Shown: positions 1 through 5,635 of the stretch, in pieces | How the letters are laid out: every line of letters begins with the position of its first letter | How positions within the stretch are numbered: the first letter of the stretch is position 1 | DNA from: Micrococcaceae bacterium | GTDB lineage: Bacteria; Actinomycetota; Actinomycetes; Actinomycetales; Micrococcaceae | DNA length: 5,896 nucleotides | Direction: 5' to 3' | NCBI GenBank assembly: GCA_003486025.1 | Contig: DNHA01000336.1 | Coordinates: forward strand, 1 to 5,896 | The notes under the pieces: model-generated | Databases searched by the model: none | Seen by the model: the letters and a program-made list of their open reading frames with translations, nothing else | Told to the model about the DNA's origin: nothing | Program-made: the position numbers and the translations under genes

Positions 1-140
1 CGCAGCAGCGTGGACTTGCCACAGCCGTTAGCCCCCACAACAATGGTCACTTCCCCGGTGGGGATATCCAAGGACAGTTCATCGACGATGGTGACCTTGT
101 CATAGGCCAGGGTCAGATCGGTTGCCTGAAGTTGGGCCAT
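1..140 (-). CDS. Siderophore ABC transporter ATP-binding protein, N-terminal part (cut by left window edge)
   Basis: Only the first 46 codons are in the window; the rest lies beyond position 1. The protein begins [20 protein letters not shown] and carries an aromatic A-loop residue (Tyr13) followed by a complete Walker A motif, GANGCGKST, at residues 36-44, so it binds and hydrolyses ATP. The ATG at 140 follows the stop codon of the upstream permease by 3 bases, and an AGGAAG/GGGGGA-rich stretch just before it can serve as ribosome binding site. As the third gene after two FecCD-type permeases, it is most likely the FepC/FecE-type ATPase that drives ferric-siderophore uptake from the cytoplasmic side. 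The signature motif, Walker B and H-loop are off-window, so the FepC assignment rests on context and on the start of the protein. Confidence 0.93.
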   Translation of the reverse strand, partial: MAQLQATDLTLAYDKVTIVDELSLDIPTGEVTIVVGANGCGKSTLL

Positions 141-143
141 GGG

Positions 144-1205
144 TTATCCCCCGCTTCCTGTTGAATTTGTCCGCACCAGTATCCAAATCAGAAACGGTGC
201 GCCGAATGCGCCGGTGATAACTCCCACCGGCAATGAAAGATCTGCGAACAAGTTCGCGGCAAAGAAGTTGGCAACGATCACCAGTGTTGCTCCGGTCAGC
301 GCCGCCAGCAAAATATTGATGGGACCCCGAGTTAGTGCGGCGCTGATAGGTCCCGCCAAAAATGCCACGAAGGCCAACGGTCCGGTCACCGCAATGGGCA
401 AGGCTCCCATTGCCACCGCGACAAAAACCAGTAGCGCCCGAGCCCAGCCCACGTTCAGGCCCAGAGCCGCAGCGGTGTCCTCCCCCAGTTCAAGCATCTT
501 CAGCTGGCGCAATACGAGGGGAAGTAAAAAGACTGCGATGATTCCCAGCGGAACCAAGAGCAGCAGTGCGCTGTCCCAGTTGCTCGAAGAAAGCGAGCCG
601 GTCAGCCAGTGCATCACATCGCTTGCGGTGTTGAGCTGCGCTTGGGTCAGCAGGTATTGGATCAGTGCCTGCAGCATGGCCCCGATGGCCAGGCCGGCAA
701 GGATCAACCGGGAGCCGGTACGTTTTCCCGAGGCGGACAGCCAGTAGATCAGCGCGGCAACCAGCAGGCCGCCGGCCAGCGCAAAGGCATTGAGCTTCCA
801 GTCGTTGTAGCCCAAGACAAGCATCGCAAAGACCGCGGCTGCCGAGGCGCCATAACCCACACCAATCACATCGGGGCTGGCCAGCGGGTTGCCCAGCCAG
901 CGCTGGAACAGGGCACCGGAGATGCCCAACCCGGCGCCCGCCAATGCTCCAACGGCCAAGCGCGGCAGACGGTCGGACATGATGATGAAGCTGGTTCCGG
1001 GGACCTTTTCTCCGCCAAGTACCTGAAGCACTTCCAGCGCAGGCAGCCGGTCACGGCCCCAGAAAAGATACGCCAGCGCGGTGGCCAGAATGGCTAATGC
1101 CATCCACAGCGCGCTGCGGCGCACCCGATGAGTCCGCTCAGCGGCCCTTGCCGGTTTATCTGCTTCGGGCCCGCCGGCCGTTGCGGTTTTCTCTTTTGAG
1201 CTCAC
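144..1205 (-). CDS. FecCD-family siderophore ABC transporter permease (second permease, FepG/FecD-like)
   Basis: This is a 353-residue polytopic membrane protein, close to the usual 330-350 for the family. A charged cytoplasmic N-terminus (about 1-30) precedes the first helix (about 31-49). The family motif RLPRLAVGALAGAGLGISG, followed by FQRWLGNPLASPDVIG, spans about 79-115. The cytoplasmic coupling segment GEDTAAALGLNVGWAR lies at 241-256 and contacts the ATPase. GPLAFVAFLAGP at 275-286 matches the conserved GPIAFVGL region, but the Pro-His found in the partner permease is replaced by Gly-Pro. The chosen start is GTG at 1205: it gives a 4-base GTGA overlap with the stop of the first permease, with GGTGAG just upstream, which implies translational coupling. 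It should form the transmembrane channel as a heterodimer with the first permease and pass ferric siderophore inward. The actual siderophore cannot be told from the sequence. Confidence 0.95.
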   Translation of the reverse strand: MSSKEKTATAGGPEADKPARAAERTHRVRRSALWMALAILATALAYLFWGRDRLPALEVLQVLGGEKVPGTSFIIMSDRLPRLAVGALAGAGLGISGALFQRWLGNPLASPDVIGVGYGASAAAVFAMLVLGYNDWKLNAFALAGGLLVAALIYWLSASGKRTGSRLILAGLAIGAMLQALIQYLLTQAQLNTASDVMHWLTGSLSSSNWDSALLLLVPLGIIAVFLLPLVLRQLKMLELGEDTAAALGLNVGWARALLVFVAVAMGALPIAVTGPLAFVAFLAGPISAALTRGPINILLAALTGATLVIVANFFAANLFADLSLPVGVITGAFGAPFLIWILVRTNSTGSGG

Positions 1206-2251
1206 AGGCTCACCGACTTCATGCCGCTACGCATCATGATGATGAAGATCGGACCGCCGAGCATGGCGCACATGACGCCCACCTGGATTTCGCTGGGTGG
1301 CGCGATGATGCGCCCCACGGTATCTGCCACCAGCAGCAGGATCGGCCCGGCAATTAAACAGGCAGGCATCAGCCAGCGGTAATCCGAGCCGACCAATAGC
1401 CGCACCGCATGGGGAATCATCAGGCCCACAAAGGCAATCGGGCCAGCTACCGCGGTGGCGGTACCGGCGAGCACCACCACACCAATCGAACCGATCACCC
1501 GGGCACGGGCCAGGTTGAAGCCCAACGCGGTCGCCGTGTCATCTCCCATGGAAACGGCATTGGAAACCTTCGCGGTGGACAAGACAATCAATGCGCCAAT
1601 GGCCACGACGGGGATGGCGCTGAGGAAGGTGTCAATTCCGGTGGTGGACAGCGAGCCGATCTGCCACATGCGGAATCGGTCCAAGGTGGAATCCGAGATC
1701 ATCAAGATCGCATTGGTGACCGCCCCGACGCCGACGGCCAAGGCGGCACCACCCAAGGCAAGCTTGATGGGCGTGGCCCCCTCGCGTCCCACATTGGCCA
1801 CGAGGTAAACCAGGATCATTACTACCGCGGCACCGATAAAAGCAGCGGCCATGATTCCGGCCAGCGAACTTACTCCGAGGAAGCCGATAGCCAACACCAC
1901 ACTCATCGAGGATCCGGCGTTCAGCCCCAGGATGCCGGTATCTGCCAGTGGGTTGCGGGTCAGACCCTGCAACCCGGCGCCGGCCAGTCCCAGCGCAGCA
2001 CCGACCACAATGGCACCGACCGTCCGCGCAAAGCGCGAAGCAACCACGCCCTGATCCCCATTGGCCGGATCAAAATTCCAGATCGCGTCGGTGACGGTAT
2101 CCAGCGAGACACTGCGGGCTCCCAGAAGCAGCGAGGCGAAGACCGCCAGAGCTAAAAAGAGGAAAAGTAAGAGGAAGGCGGTGAGTTTTCTACCTGCTTT
2201 CGGCGACTTCTCTTGCCCTGCATGGGGCGTAATACTTTTAGTCGCGGTCAT
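1202..2251 (-). CDS. FecCD-family siderophore ABC transporter permease (first permease, FepD/FecC-like)
   Basis: This is a 349-residue membrane protein with about ten hydrophobic segments, the first at about 23-43. All family landmarks are present. GAALGLAGAGLQGLTRNPLADTGILGLNAG spans about 84-113 (given here by its ends: GAALGLAGAG to GILGLNAG). The coupling loop MGDDTATALGFNLARAR is at 235-251, GPIAFVGLMIPHAVRLL at 270-286, DTVGR at 310-314, and the PPSEIQVGV...LGGPIF ending at 318-336. It is the upstream member of the permease-permease-ATPase block and overlaps the next gene by 4 bases. The ATG at 2251 is preceded by TAGGAAG at good spacing. Only 20 bases separate it from the start of the divergent hydrolase gene, so any promoter of its own must lie inside that gene. 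A GATAAT hexamer on the minus strand at 2297-2302 is a possible -10, without a convincing -35. No iron box was seen near this start. Confidence 0.95.
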   Translation of the reverse strand: MTATKSITPHAGQEKSPKAGRKLTAFLLLFLFLALAVFASLLLGARSVSLDTVTDAIWNFDPANGDQGVVASRFARTVGAIVVGAALGLAGAGLQGLTRNPLADTGILGLNAGSSMSVVLAIGFLGVSSLAGIMAAAFIGAAVVMILVYLVANVGREGATPIKLALGGAALAVGVGAVTNAILMISDSTLDRFRMWQIGSLSTTGIDTFLSAIPVVAIGALIVLSTAKVSNAVSMGDDTATALGFNLARARVIGSIGVVVLAGTATAVAGPIAFVGLMIPHAVRLLVGSDYRWLMPACLIAGPILLLVADTVGRIIAPPSEIQVGVMCAMLGGPIFIIMMRSGMKSVSL

Positions 2252-2258
2252 TGCTTCC

Positions 2259-2264
2259 TACACT
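2259..2264 (+). promoter_or_regulatory. Candidate -10 element giving a leaderless hydrolase transcript
   Basis: TACACT fits the actinobacterial TANNNT -10 pattern and ends 7 bases before the ATG at 2272, so transcription would start at or next to the A of the start codon. No purine-rich ribosome binding site precedes that ATG. Leaderless mRNAs with this geometry are common in actinobacteria. No clear -35 is present. Confidence 0.4.
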
Positions 2265-2271
2265 CGTTGCT

Positions 2272-3072
2272 ATGGCTCATCTTCCCTTGCCCACTATTAT
2301 CGCCCCTGGCATCGGCCTGCTGCGCGCCGAGAATCCTTCGGAAATGACGTTGGACGGGACCAATTCCTATTTGCTCTTTGACCCGGCCTGCACTGAGCTG
2401 ACTGCGCGAACCCCAGCAGTTCTCATTGACCCGGGTCCTGATCTTCAGGACCATCTGCACGCCTTGGCGGCCTTCGATATCCAGCTGGTGCTGATCACCC
2501 ACCGGCATGCGGATCATACCGGCGGAATCGACACCTTGCACAAGTTGACCGGGGCACCGGTGCGCGCCCGGCTCGAAGAGCACTGCCGGGAGGCGGAGAT
2601 CTTCGAAGACCTGGAAGTCATTGAGGCCGCAGGAATTGAGGTTCAGGTGGTTTTCACTCCGGGACATACTTCGGACTCGGTGTGCTTTATCCGCCGGGGA
2701 GAAATTTCCCATTTGTTCACCGGAGATACCGTGCTGGGCCGCGGCACGACTATTTTGGAACATCCCGATGGGACCCTGTCCGATTATCTGGCGTCCTTGC
2801 AGCGGCTGTTGTCGATGCCGGATATGGCATTGCATCCGGCTCATGGTGAGCAGCATGAAGTATCCCATCCGTTGCTTCAGAATTATCTGAAGCATCGCGA
2901 ATCGCGATTGGACCAGGTGCGTGCGGCCTTGGACAAACTCGGCAAGGCCGGGGCTGACGTACAACCAGCGCAATTGCTGGAGCTTGTCTACCCCGGCCTC
3001 GATGCGCGCTTGGCGGGCGCAGCTAGCCGTTCCTTGGAAGCGCAATTGCACTATCTAGGCTTAAATCCTTAG
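2272..3072 (+). CDS. Metallo-beta-lactamase-fold hydrolase, LACTB2-like
   Basis: This is a 266-residue soluble protein without signal peptide. It carries the full metal-binding set of the fold, numbered from the ATG at 2272: HRHADH at 77-82 (HxHxDH), His132 in TPGHTSDSV, Asp152 in FTGDTVLGRG and His191 in HPAHGEQHE. A dinuclear, probably zinc, centre is therefore expected. The C-terminal part (about 200-266) is helical and fits the winged-helix tail of LACTB2-type proteins. The reading frame is open back to a TTG at 2251, but I prefer the ATG because a TANNNT -10 sits 7 bases before it and because MAHLPLP is a natural start. The substrate is unknown: relatives include RNA-cleaving and small-molecule hydrolases. 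From memory, actinobacterial relatives such as Rv3677c are of about this length and lie next to a crp-type regulator rather than iron genes. A direct siderophore role is not supported. Confidence 0.92.
   Translation: MAHLPLPTIIAPGIGLLRAENPSEMTLDGTNSYLLFDPACTELTARTPAVLIDPGPDLQDHLHALAAFDIQLVLITHRHADHTGGIDTLHKLTGAPVRARLEEHCREAEIFEDLEVIEAAGIEVQVVFTPGHTSDSVCFIRRGEISHLFTGDTVLGRGTTILEHPDGTLSDYLASLQRLLSMPDMALHPAHGEQHEVSHPLLQNYLKHRESRLDQVRAALDKLGKAGADVQPAQLLELVYPGLDARLAGAASRSLEAQLHYLGLNP
2297..2302 (-). promoter_or_regulatory. Possible -10 element for the permease-ATPase block
   Basis: GATAAT on the minus strand matches TATAAT at five of six positions. It lies about 45 bases upstream of the first permease start, inside the 5' end of the divergent hydrolase gene. 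No good TTGACA-like -35 is seen at 16-18 bases, so this is a weak call. If it is inactive, the permeases would depend on transcription arriving from the binding-protein gene. Confidence 0.2.
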
Positions 3073-3075
3073 TCG

Positions 3076-4125
3076 CTACTTGGCGGCCGCTGCGTTTTCG
3101 GCAGCCGTGACGATCTTTGGAACTACATGCTCAAGCGCCCATTCGATGGACAGCGGCGAAGCTGCGGAGATGGCCAAGGTAGCCTGATCATCTCCCGGCA
3201 GGGCCACTGCCTGATTCTTCACCGCAGGGATCTGGCCGTACAGGGGCTGGGCCTTGACGATGTCATCTACGCTGTTGCCGGCAAGGGCAGAGGCGAAGAC
3301 GATATCCGAGTCCCACTCGTTGACTTTTTCAGGGGACACGGTGAAGAAGAAGGTGTCCTTCTCGGCGTTCTTCTGGACGTAATCTGCCTGTGTCATGCCC
3401 AAAGCGGACAGGAAGCGTGGACGGGTGTCCCCTTCGGAGTACACATAGGCGGCGTCCGGTGCGGAGAGGTCCGCAGCGATGAAGGTGGTGCCCTTCAAGG
3501 CTTCATTGTCCTGTCCAACCTGCGCCAGATCGCCTTCGATTTTCTTGATGAGCGCGTCGGCCTCGTCTGCCTTGCCGAGCATCTGTCCGGCGGCTTCGGT
3601 GGTCTCTTCCCAGCTGGTGGTGTAGTTCGGCTTAATCGGGCCGACTACTGGTGCGATTTCCTGCAGCTTCTCGTACTGATCCTTCGTCAAGCCCGAATAC
3701 GGGGCGAAGATGACGTCGGGCTTGCTCGCGGCGATTCCGGTGTAGTCAAGGTCGTCACCGACCTTGTACTGCACCGGCGCGTTCTCCGAGCCAATAGGAG
3801 CACCAAGCTCTTCTAGCTTGGCGTCCTTCCAGTCCGTTGAGTTGTTGGCGTTCTGGCCATATGCGTCGATGTCCATGCCCACCGGCACGGTTCCCAGAGC
3901 CAGTACCGCATCGGCGTTGGTCCATGAAATCGTCGCGATCTTCTCAGGCTTCTCGGTAATTTCGGTTTCGCCGTAAATATTTTCGATGCTCACCGGAGTG
4001 AAGCTCGAACCGGCGGATTCCGAACTCTCAGGCTCTGTGGTCGATGTCGAGCCACAGGCGCTCAGGCCGAGTGCCAAGATTGCGGAGGTTGCTGCCAGTA
4101 GGCCAGCACGACGCTTAATTTTCAT
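3076..4125 (-). CDS. Iron-siderophore ABC transporter substrate-binding lipoprotein
   Basis: This is a 349-residue extracytoplasmic binding protein of the FepB/FecB/BtuF (TroA-like, Peripla_BP_2) class. The lipoprotein signal is clear: KIKRR, a hydrophobic core at 7-20, and lipobox LSAC with the acylated cysteine at position 24. A Ser/Thr/Glu-rich linker follows to about 42. The first lobe starts near EKPEKIATISWTNADAVLALG (58-78) and includes the family motif KPDVIFAPYSG (135-145). A long connecting helix (about 172-198) leads to the second lobe, and the end is Ala-rich. It should capture a ferric siderophore outside the membrane and pass it to the two FecCD permeases, from which it is separated by the oppositely oriented hydrolase gene. 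The ATG at 4125 gives the signal peptide directly behind the start; the ribosome binding site is weak (TGGAT). Expression is probably iron-repressed through the box at 4171-4189. Confidence 0.95.
   Translation of the reverse strand: MKIKRRAGLLAATSAILALGLSACGSTSTTEPESSESAGSSFTPVSIENIYGETEITEKPEKIATISWTNADAVLALGTVPVGMDIDAYGQNANNSTDWKDAKLEELGAPIGSENAPVQYKVGDDLDYTGIAASKPDVIFAPYSGLTKDQYEKLQEIAPVVGPIKPNYTTSWEETTEAAGQMLGKADEADALIKKIEGDLAQVGQDNEALKGTTFIAADLSAPDAAYVYSEGDTRPRFLSALGMTQADYVQKNAEKDTFFFTVSPEKVNEWDSDIVFASALAGNSVDDIVKAQPLYGQIPAVKNQAVALPGDDQATLAISAASPLSIEWALEHVVPKIVTAAENAAAAK
3089..3105. other. Weak hairpin at the convergent gene ends
   Basis: GCTGC and GCAGC form a 5-base stem around a 7-base loop, located in the last codons of the binding-protein gene and 17 bases past the hydrolase stop. 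It has no T-tract on either side and is too short to be a convincing terminator. It is listed because it is the only structure seen where two convergent genes end 3 bases apart. Confidence 0.15.
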
Positions 4126-4156
4126 GGGGCATAATCCAGACGTTGCGAGTTGTCAT

Positions 4157-4184
4157 AAAGTAACCGGAACTTAGGTTAGGTAAA
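4157..4184 (-). promoter_or_regulatory. Predicted promoter of the siderophore-binding protein gene
   Basis: On the minus strand TTTACC (4184-4179) and TACTTT (4162-4157) are separated by 16 bases. They match the -35 TTGACA at four positions and the TANNNT -10 pattern. Transcription would start near 4150, giving a leader of about 25 bases before the ATG at 4125. The -35 and half of the spacer fall inside the iron box, which is the expected geometry for repression by a DtxR/IdeR protein. Confidence 0.5.
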
Positions 4185-4189
4185 CCTAT
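4171..4189. promoter_or_regulatory. DtxR/IdeR iron box (operator)
   Basis: TTAGGTTAGGTAAACCTAT matches the 19-base consensus TWAGGTTAGSCTAACCTWA at 16 positions; the differences are at positions 11, 12 and 19. The left half is perfect. In actinobacteria, DtxR/IdeR loaded with Fe(II) binds such sites and blocks transcription of siderophore genes. The location 46 bases upstream of the binding-protein start, over its predicted -35, fits direct iron-dependent repression. A 7-base direct repeat AACCGGA brackets it at 4162-4168 and 4193-4199; its meaning is unknown. Confidence 0.88.
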
Positions 4190-4239
4190 GTGAACCGGAT
4201 GCAACTTTACGCCGATCCCACTTCAATACGCAACATCTA

Positions 4240-4265
4240 GGATATGTAATCCACGTTACATATCC
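4240..4265. repeat. Perfect 10-base inverted repeat (operator or terminator)
   Basis: GGATATGTAA and TTACATATCC are exact reverse complements separated by 6 bases. The site lies 41 bases past the stop of the FtsX-like gene and about 100 bases upstream of the predicted start of the binding-protein transcript. The AT-rich arms and the absence of a following T-tract argue somewhat for a protein-binding site over a classical terminator, but a hairpin in the FtsX mRNA 3' end remains possible. No regulator is encoded in the window. Confidence 0.6.
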
Positions 4266-4270
4266 GAAGG

Positions 4271-4304
4271 CCAGTTGAGCCAGCCCTAACCTCGGGCCAG
4301 CTGG
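4271..4304 (-). terminator. Possible GC-rich terminator hairpin after the FtsX-like gene
   Basis: Just past the stop codon at 4307, the minus strand contains CCAG, a CTGG bulge, CCC, then a 7-base loop and GGGCTGG. This forms a bulged 7-pair stem, and a further CTGG copy downstream allows alternative pairing. There is no T-tract, so termination here is only a suggestion. Confidence 0.25.
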
Positions 4305-4306
4305 TC

Positions 4307-5635
4307 TTACCGCCGGGACTGATCTGCCAACAATCTGCGTGGGTCTGCGATGTTCAGTGAGCACCGGATCACCAGCAACCCCGCAAGCAAGACGACCAGC
4401 ACCGTGGCTACGGTCAGCGGCTTGAGCAGCAATGCCAACGACGCGAAGGGCAGCACGAGTGCCGCGGAAGCAACGGTAAAGCCGATGGCCACGGTCATTG
4501 CCGGAATCATCACGCTTTTAACTCGCGCCTTGTTGACTATGGCTAAATCAACTCCCAAACGATGAAGCCCCGAATACAGATCTTGACGATCCAAAGTGCC
4601 GGCGCATTGGCTAATTGCAGCCGAGATGGCCACACATATCAAAGAGATGCTCAACGTCACCAGCACACCGGTCAGCACATCGGTCCCCAGGTGCTTCTCC
4701 CATGAGCTGGCCATCTCATTCTCCGAAAATCCGAACATCGCCGCCCCAGAACCGCCGATTACCGCAACGAAGGCAGCCATGGCCACACCCGATACTTGCC
4801 GCCAGGCGCCACTGGGCGACTCCAAAATCATGCGAGCGGCCAGCAGCTGTTCGGGGCTCTCGGCCTTCTTCAATTTCGCTGTGCCCACCTTGGCGACAAG
4901 CCACGGCCCAATCAGGTTCAGTGCCAGCAGGCCCACCCCGAAACCGGAAATAATGACAGTGATCAGGACACCCAGGCCCACCGGCAGCAGACCGACCTTA
5001 GAGAACAACGTGCAGATCACCACGATGCCGCCGACCGCTATGACCGCGCGCATCCAGCTAGGCATCGGCGCTGAACGCCGGGTAGCCACCGCCAACGGAG
5101 TAATCACCAGCTTGCGCAGACCAGCCAGTGCGCTAATCACCGAAAGCAATAGCACCGCAAGCACCGCCGCGGCAGTTGCCATCGCAGGAAGGAAGATTGC
5201 CGTTCCAATGGCTTCACCTTGGAACTTCACCAGCGCTACCGCCGGGGCCAACGCCAAATACAGCACCACCCCGCAGATCGCTCCTGCCAGCGCCGTAGCG
5301 GCAGCCTGAATCACCGCAACCGCACGGACCTGGAATCCCGTGGCGCCCAAGAGACGCAACGACGATAAGGCCCGGTCTTGAGCGCGGGCTGACAGTTTGG
5401 CGGCCGCGGACCCCAGCACCAGCAACGGGATAATCAACAGCACCAGCGCAAACGCCGCCAAAGGAATATAGAAGCCTTGCACCTCACTGCCGAGCTTGGT
5501 AAATGACCACGCACCGCCAAGCACTATCAGCACCATGGCGCTGACCATGGTGTAGGCACCGACCGTCAGCAGTTGCACTATTCGCCCGGAACTGCTCGGG
5601 CGTGCGAGCATCCACGCTATATGCAAGGTATTCAT
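4307..5635 (-). CDS. FtsX-like ABC transporter permease, ten predicted membrane helices
   Basis: This 442-residue integral membrane protein has hydrophobic stretches at about 20-42, 55-78, 108-132, 147-172, 196-212, 217-246, 280-300, 318-344, 374-396 and 405-424. The FtsX-family segment is clear at about 83-128: RAQDRALSSLRLLGATGFQV, then a small-residue-rich helix. A diverged second copy occurs at about 348-396 (LDRQDLYSGLHRLGVDLAIV), so the protein is an internal duplication. There is no large extracellular MacB-type domain. The ATG at 5635 overlaps the ATPase stop as ATGA, which indicates translational coupling; no strong ribosome binding site is visible. With its ATPase it should work at the cytoplasmic membrane, as an exporter or as a mechanotransmitting complex of the type that handles peptides, antibiotics or lipoproteins. 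The substrate is unknown, and nothing links it functionally to iron uptake except position. Confidence 0.88.
   Translation of the reverse strand: MNTLHIAWMLARPSSSGRIVQLLTVGAYTMVSAMVLIVLGGAWSFTKLGSEVQGFYIPLAAFALVLLIIPLLVLGSAAAKLSARAQDRALSSLRLLGATGFQVRAVAVIQAAATALAGAICGVVLYLALAPAVALVKFQGEAIGTAIFLPAMATAAAVLAVLLLSVISALAGLRKLVITPLAVATRRSAPMPSWMRAVIAVGGIVVICTLFSKVGLLPVGLGVLITVIISGFGVGLLALNLIGPWLVAKVGTAKLKKAESPEQLLAARMILESPSGAWRQVSGVAMAAFVAVIGGSGAAMFGFSENEMASSWEKHLGTDVLTGVLVTLSISLICVAISAAISQCAGTLDRQDLYSGLHRLGVDLAIVNKARVKSVMIPAMTVAIGFTVASAALVLPFASLALLLKPLTVATVLVVLLAGLLVIRCSLNIADPRRLLADQSRR

Noticed and set aside
139..747. Plus-strand open frame of 202 codons opposite the second permease
   Set aside because: Low-complexity Ala/Pro/Ser/Thr composition, typical of antisense to a GC-rich membrane protein gene.
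1409..2155. Plus-strand open frame of 248 codons opposite the first permease
   Set aside because: It is dominated by Gly, Gln, His and Asp and is the mirror of hydrophobic permease codons; no family is recognisable.
2248..3051. Long minus-strand open frame (267 codons) antisense to the hydrolase gene
   Set aside because: It is rich in Gln, Arg, His and Met without recognisable motifs, and the opposite strand encodes a complete metallo-beta-lactamase motif set.
3127..3816. Plus-strand open frame of 229 codons opposite the binding protein
   Set aside because: No motif or credible start; the opposite strand has a lipobox and the full binding-protein fold.
4115..4132. Five-codon minus-strand upstream frame (M-P-H-E-N-stop) overlapping the binding-protein start
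   Set aside because: Such short frames are frequent by chance, and it lacks a convincing ribosome binding site or leader-peptide feature.
4276..4294. Possible second iron box around CCTAACCTCG
   Set aside because: Only the right half resembles the consensus (7 of 9); the left half matches at 3 of 9.
4176..4364. Minus-strand 62-codon open frame spanning the FtsX-like gene end and the spacer
   Set aside because: It overlaps the FtsX-like stop and the iron box and has no recognisable features.
4596..5309. Plus-strand open frame of 237 codons opposite the FtsX-like permease
   Set aside because: Ala/Thr/Pro/Ser-rich antisense shadow with no family features.
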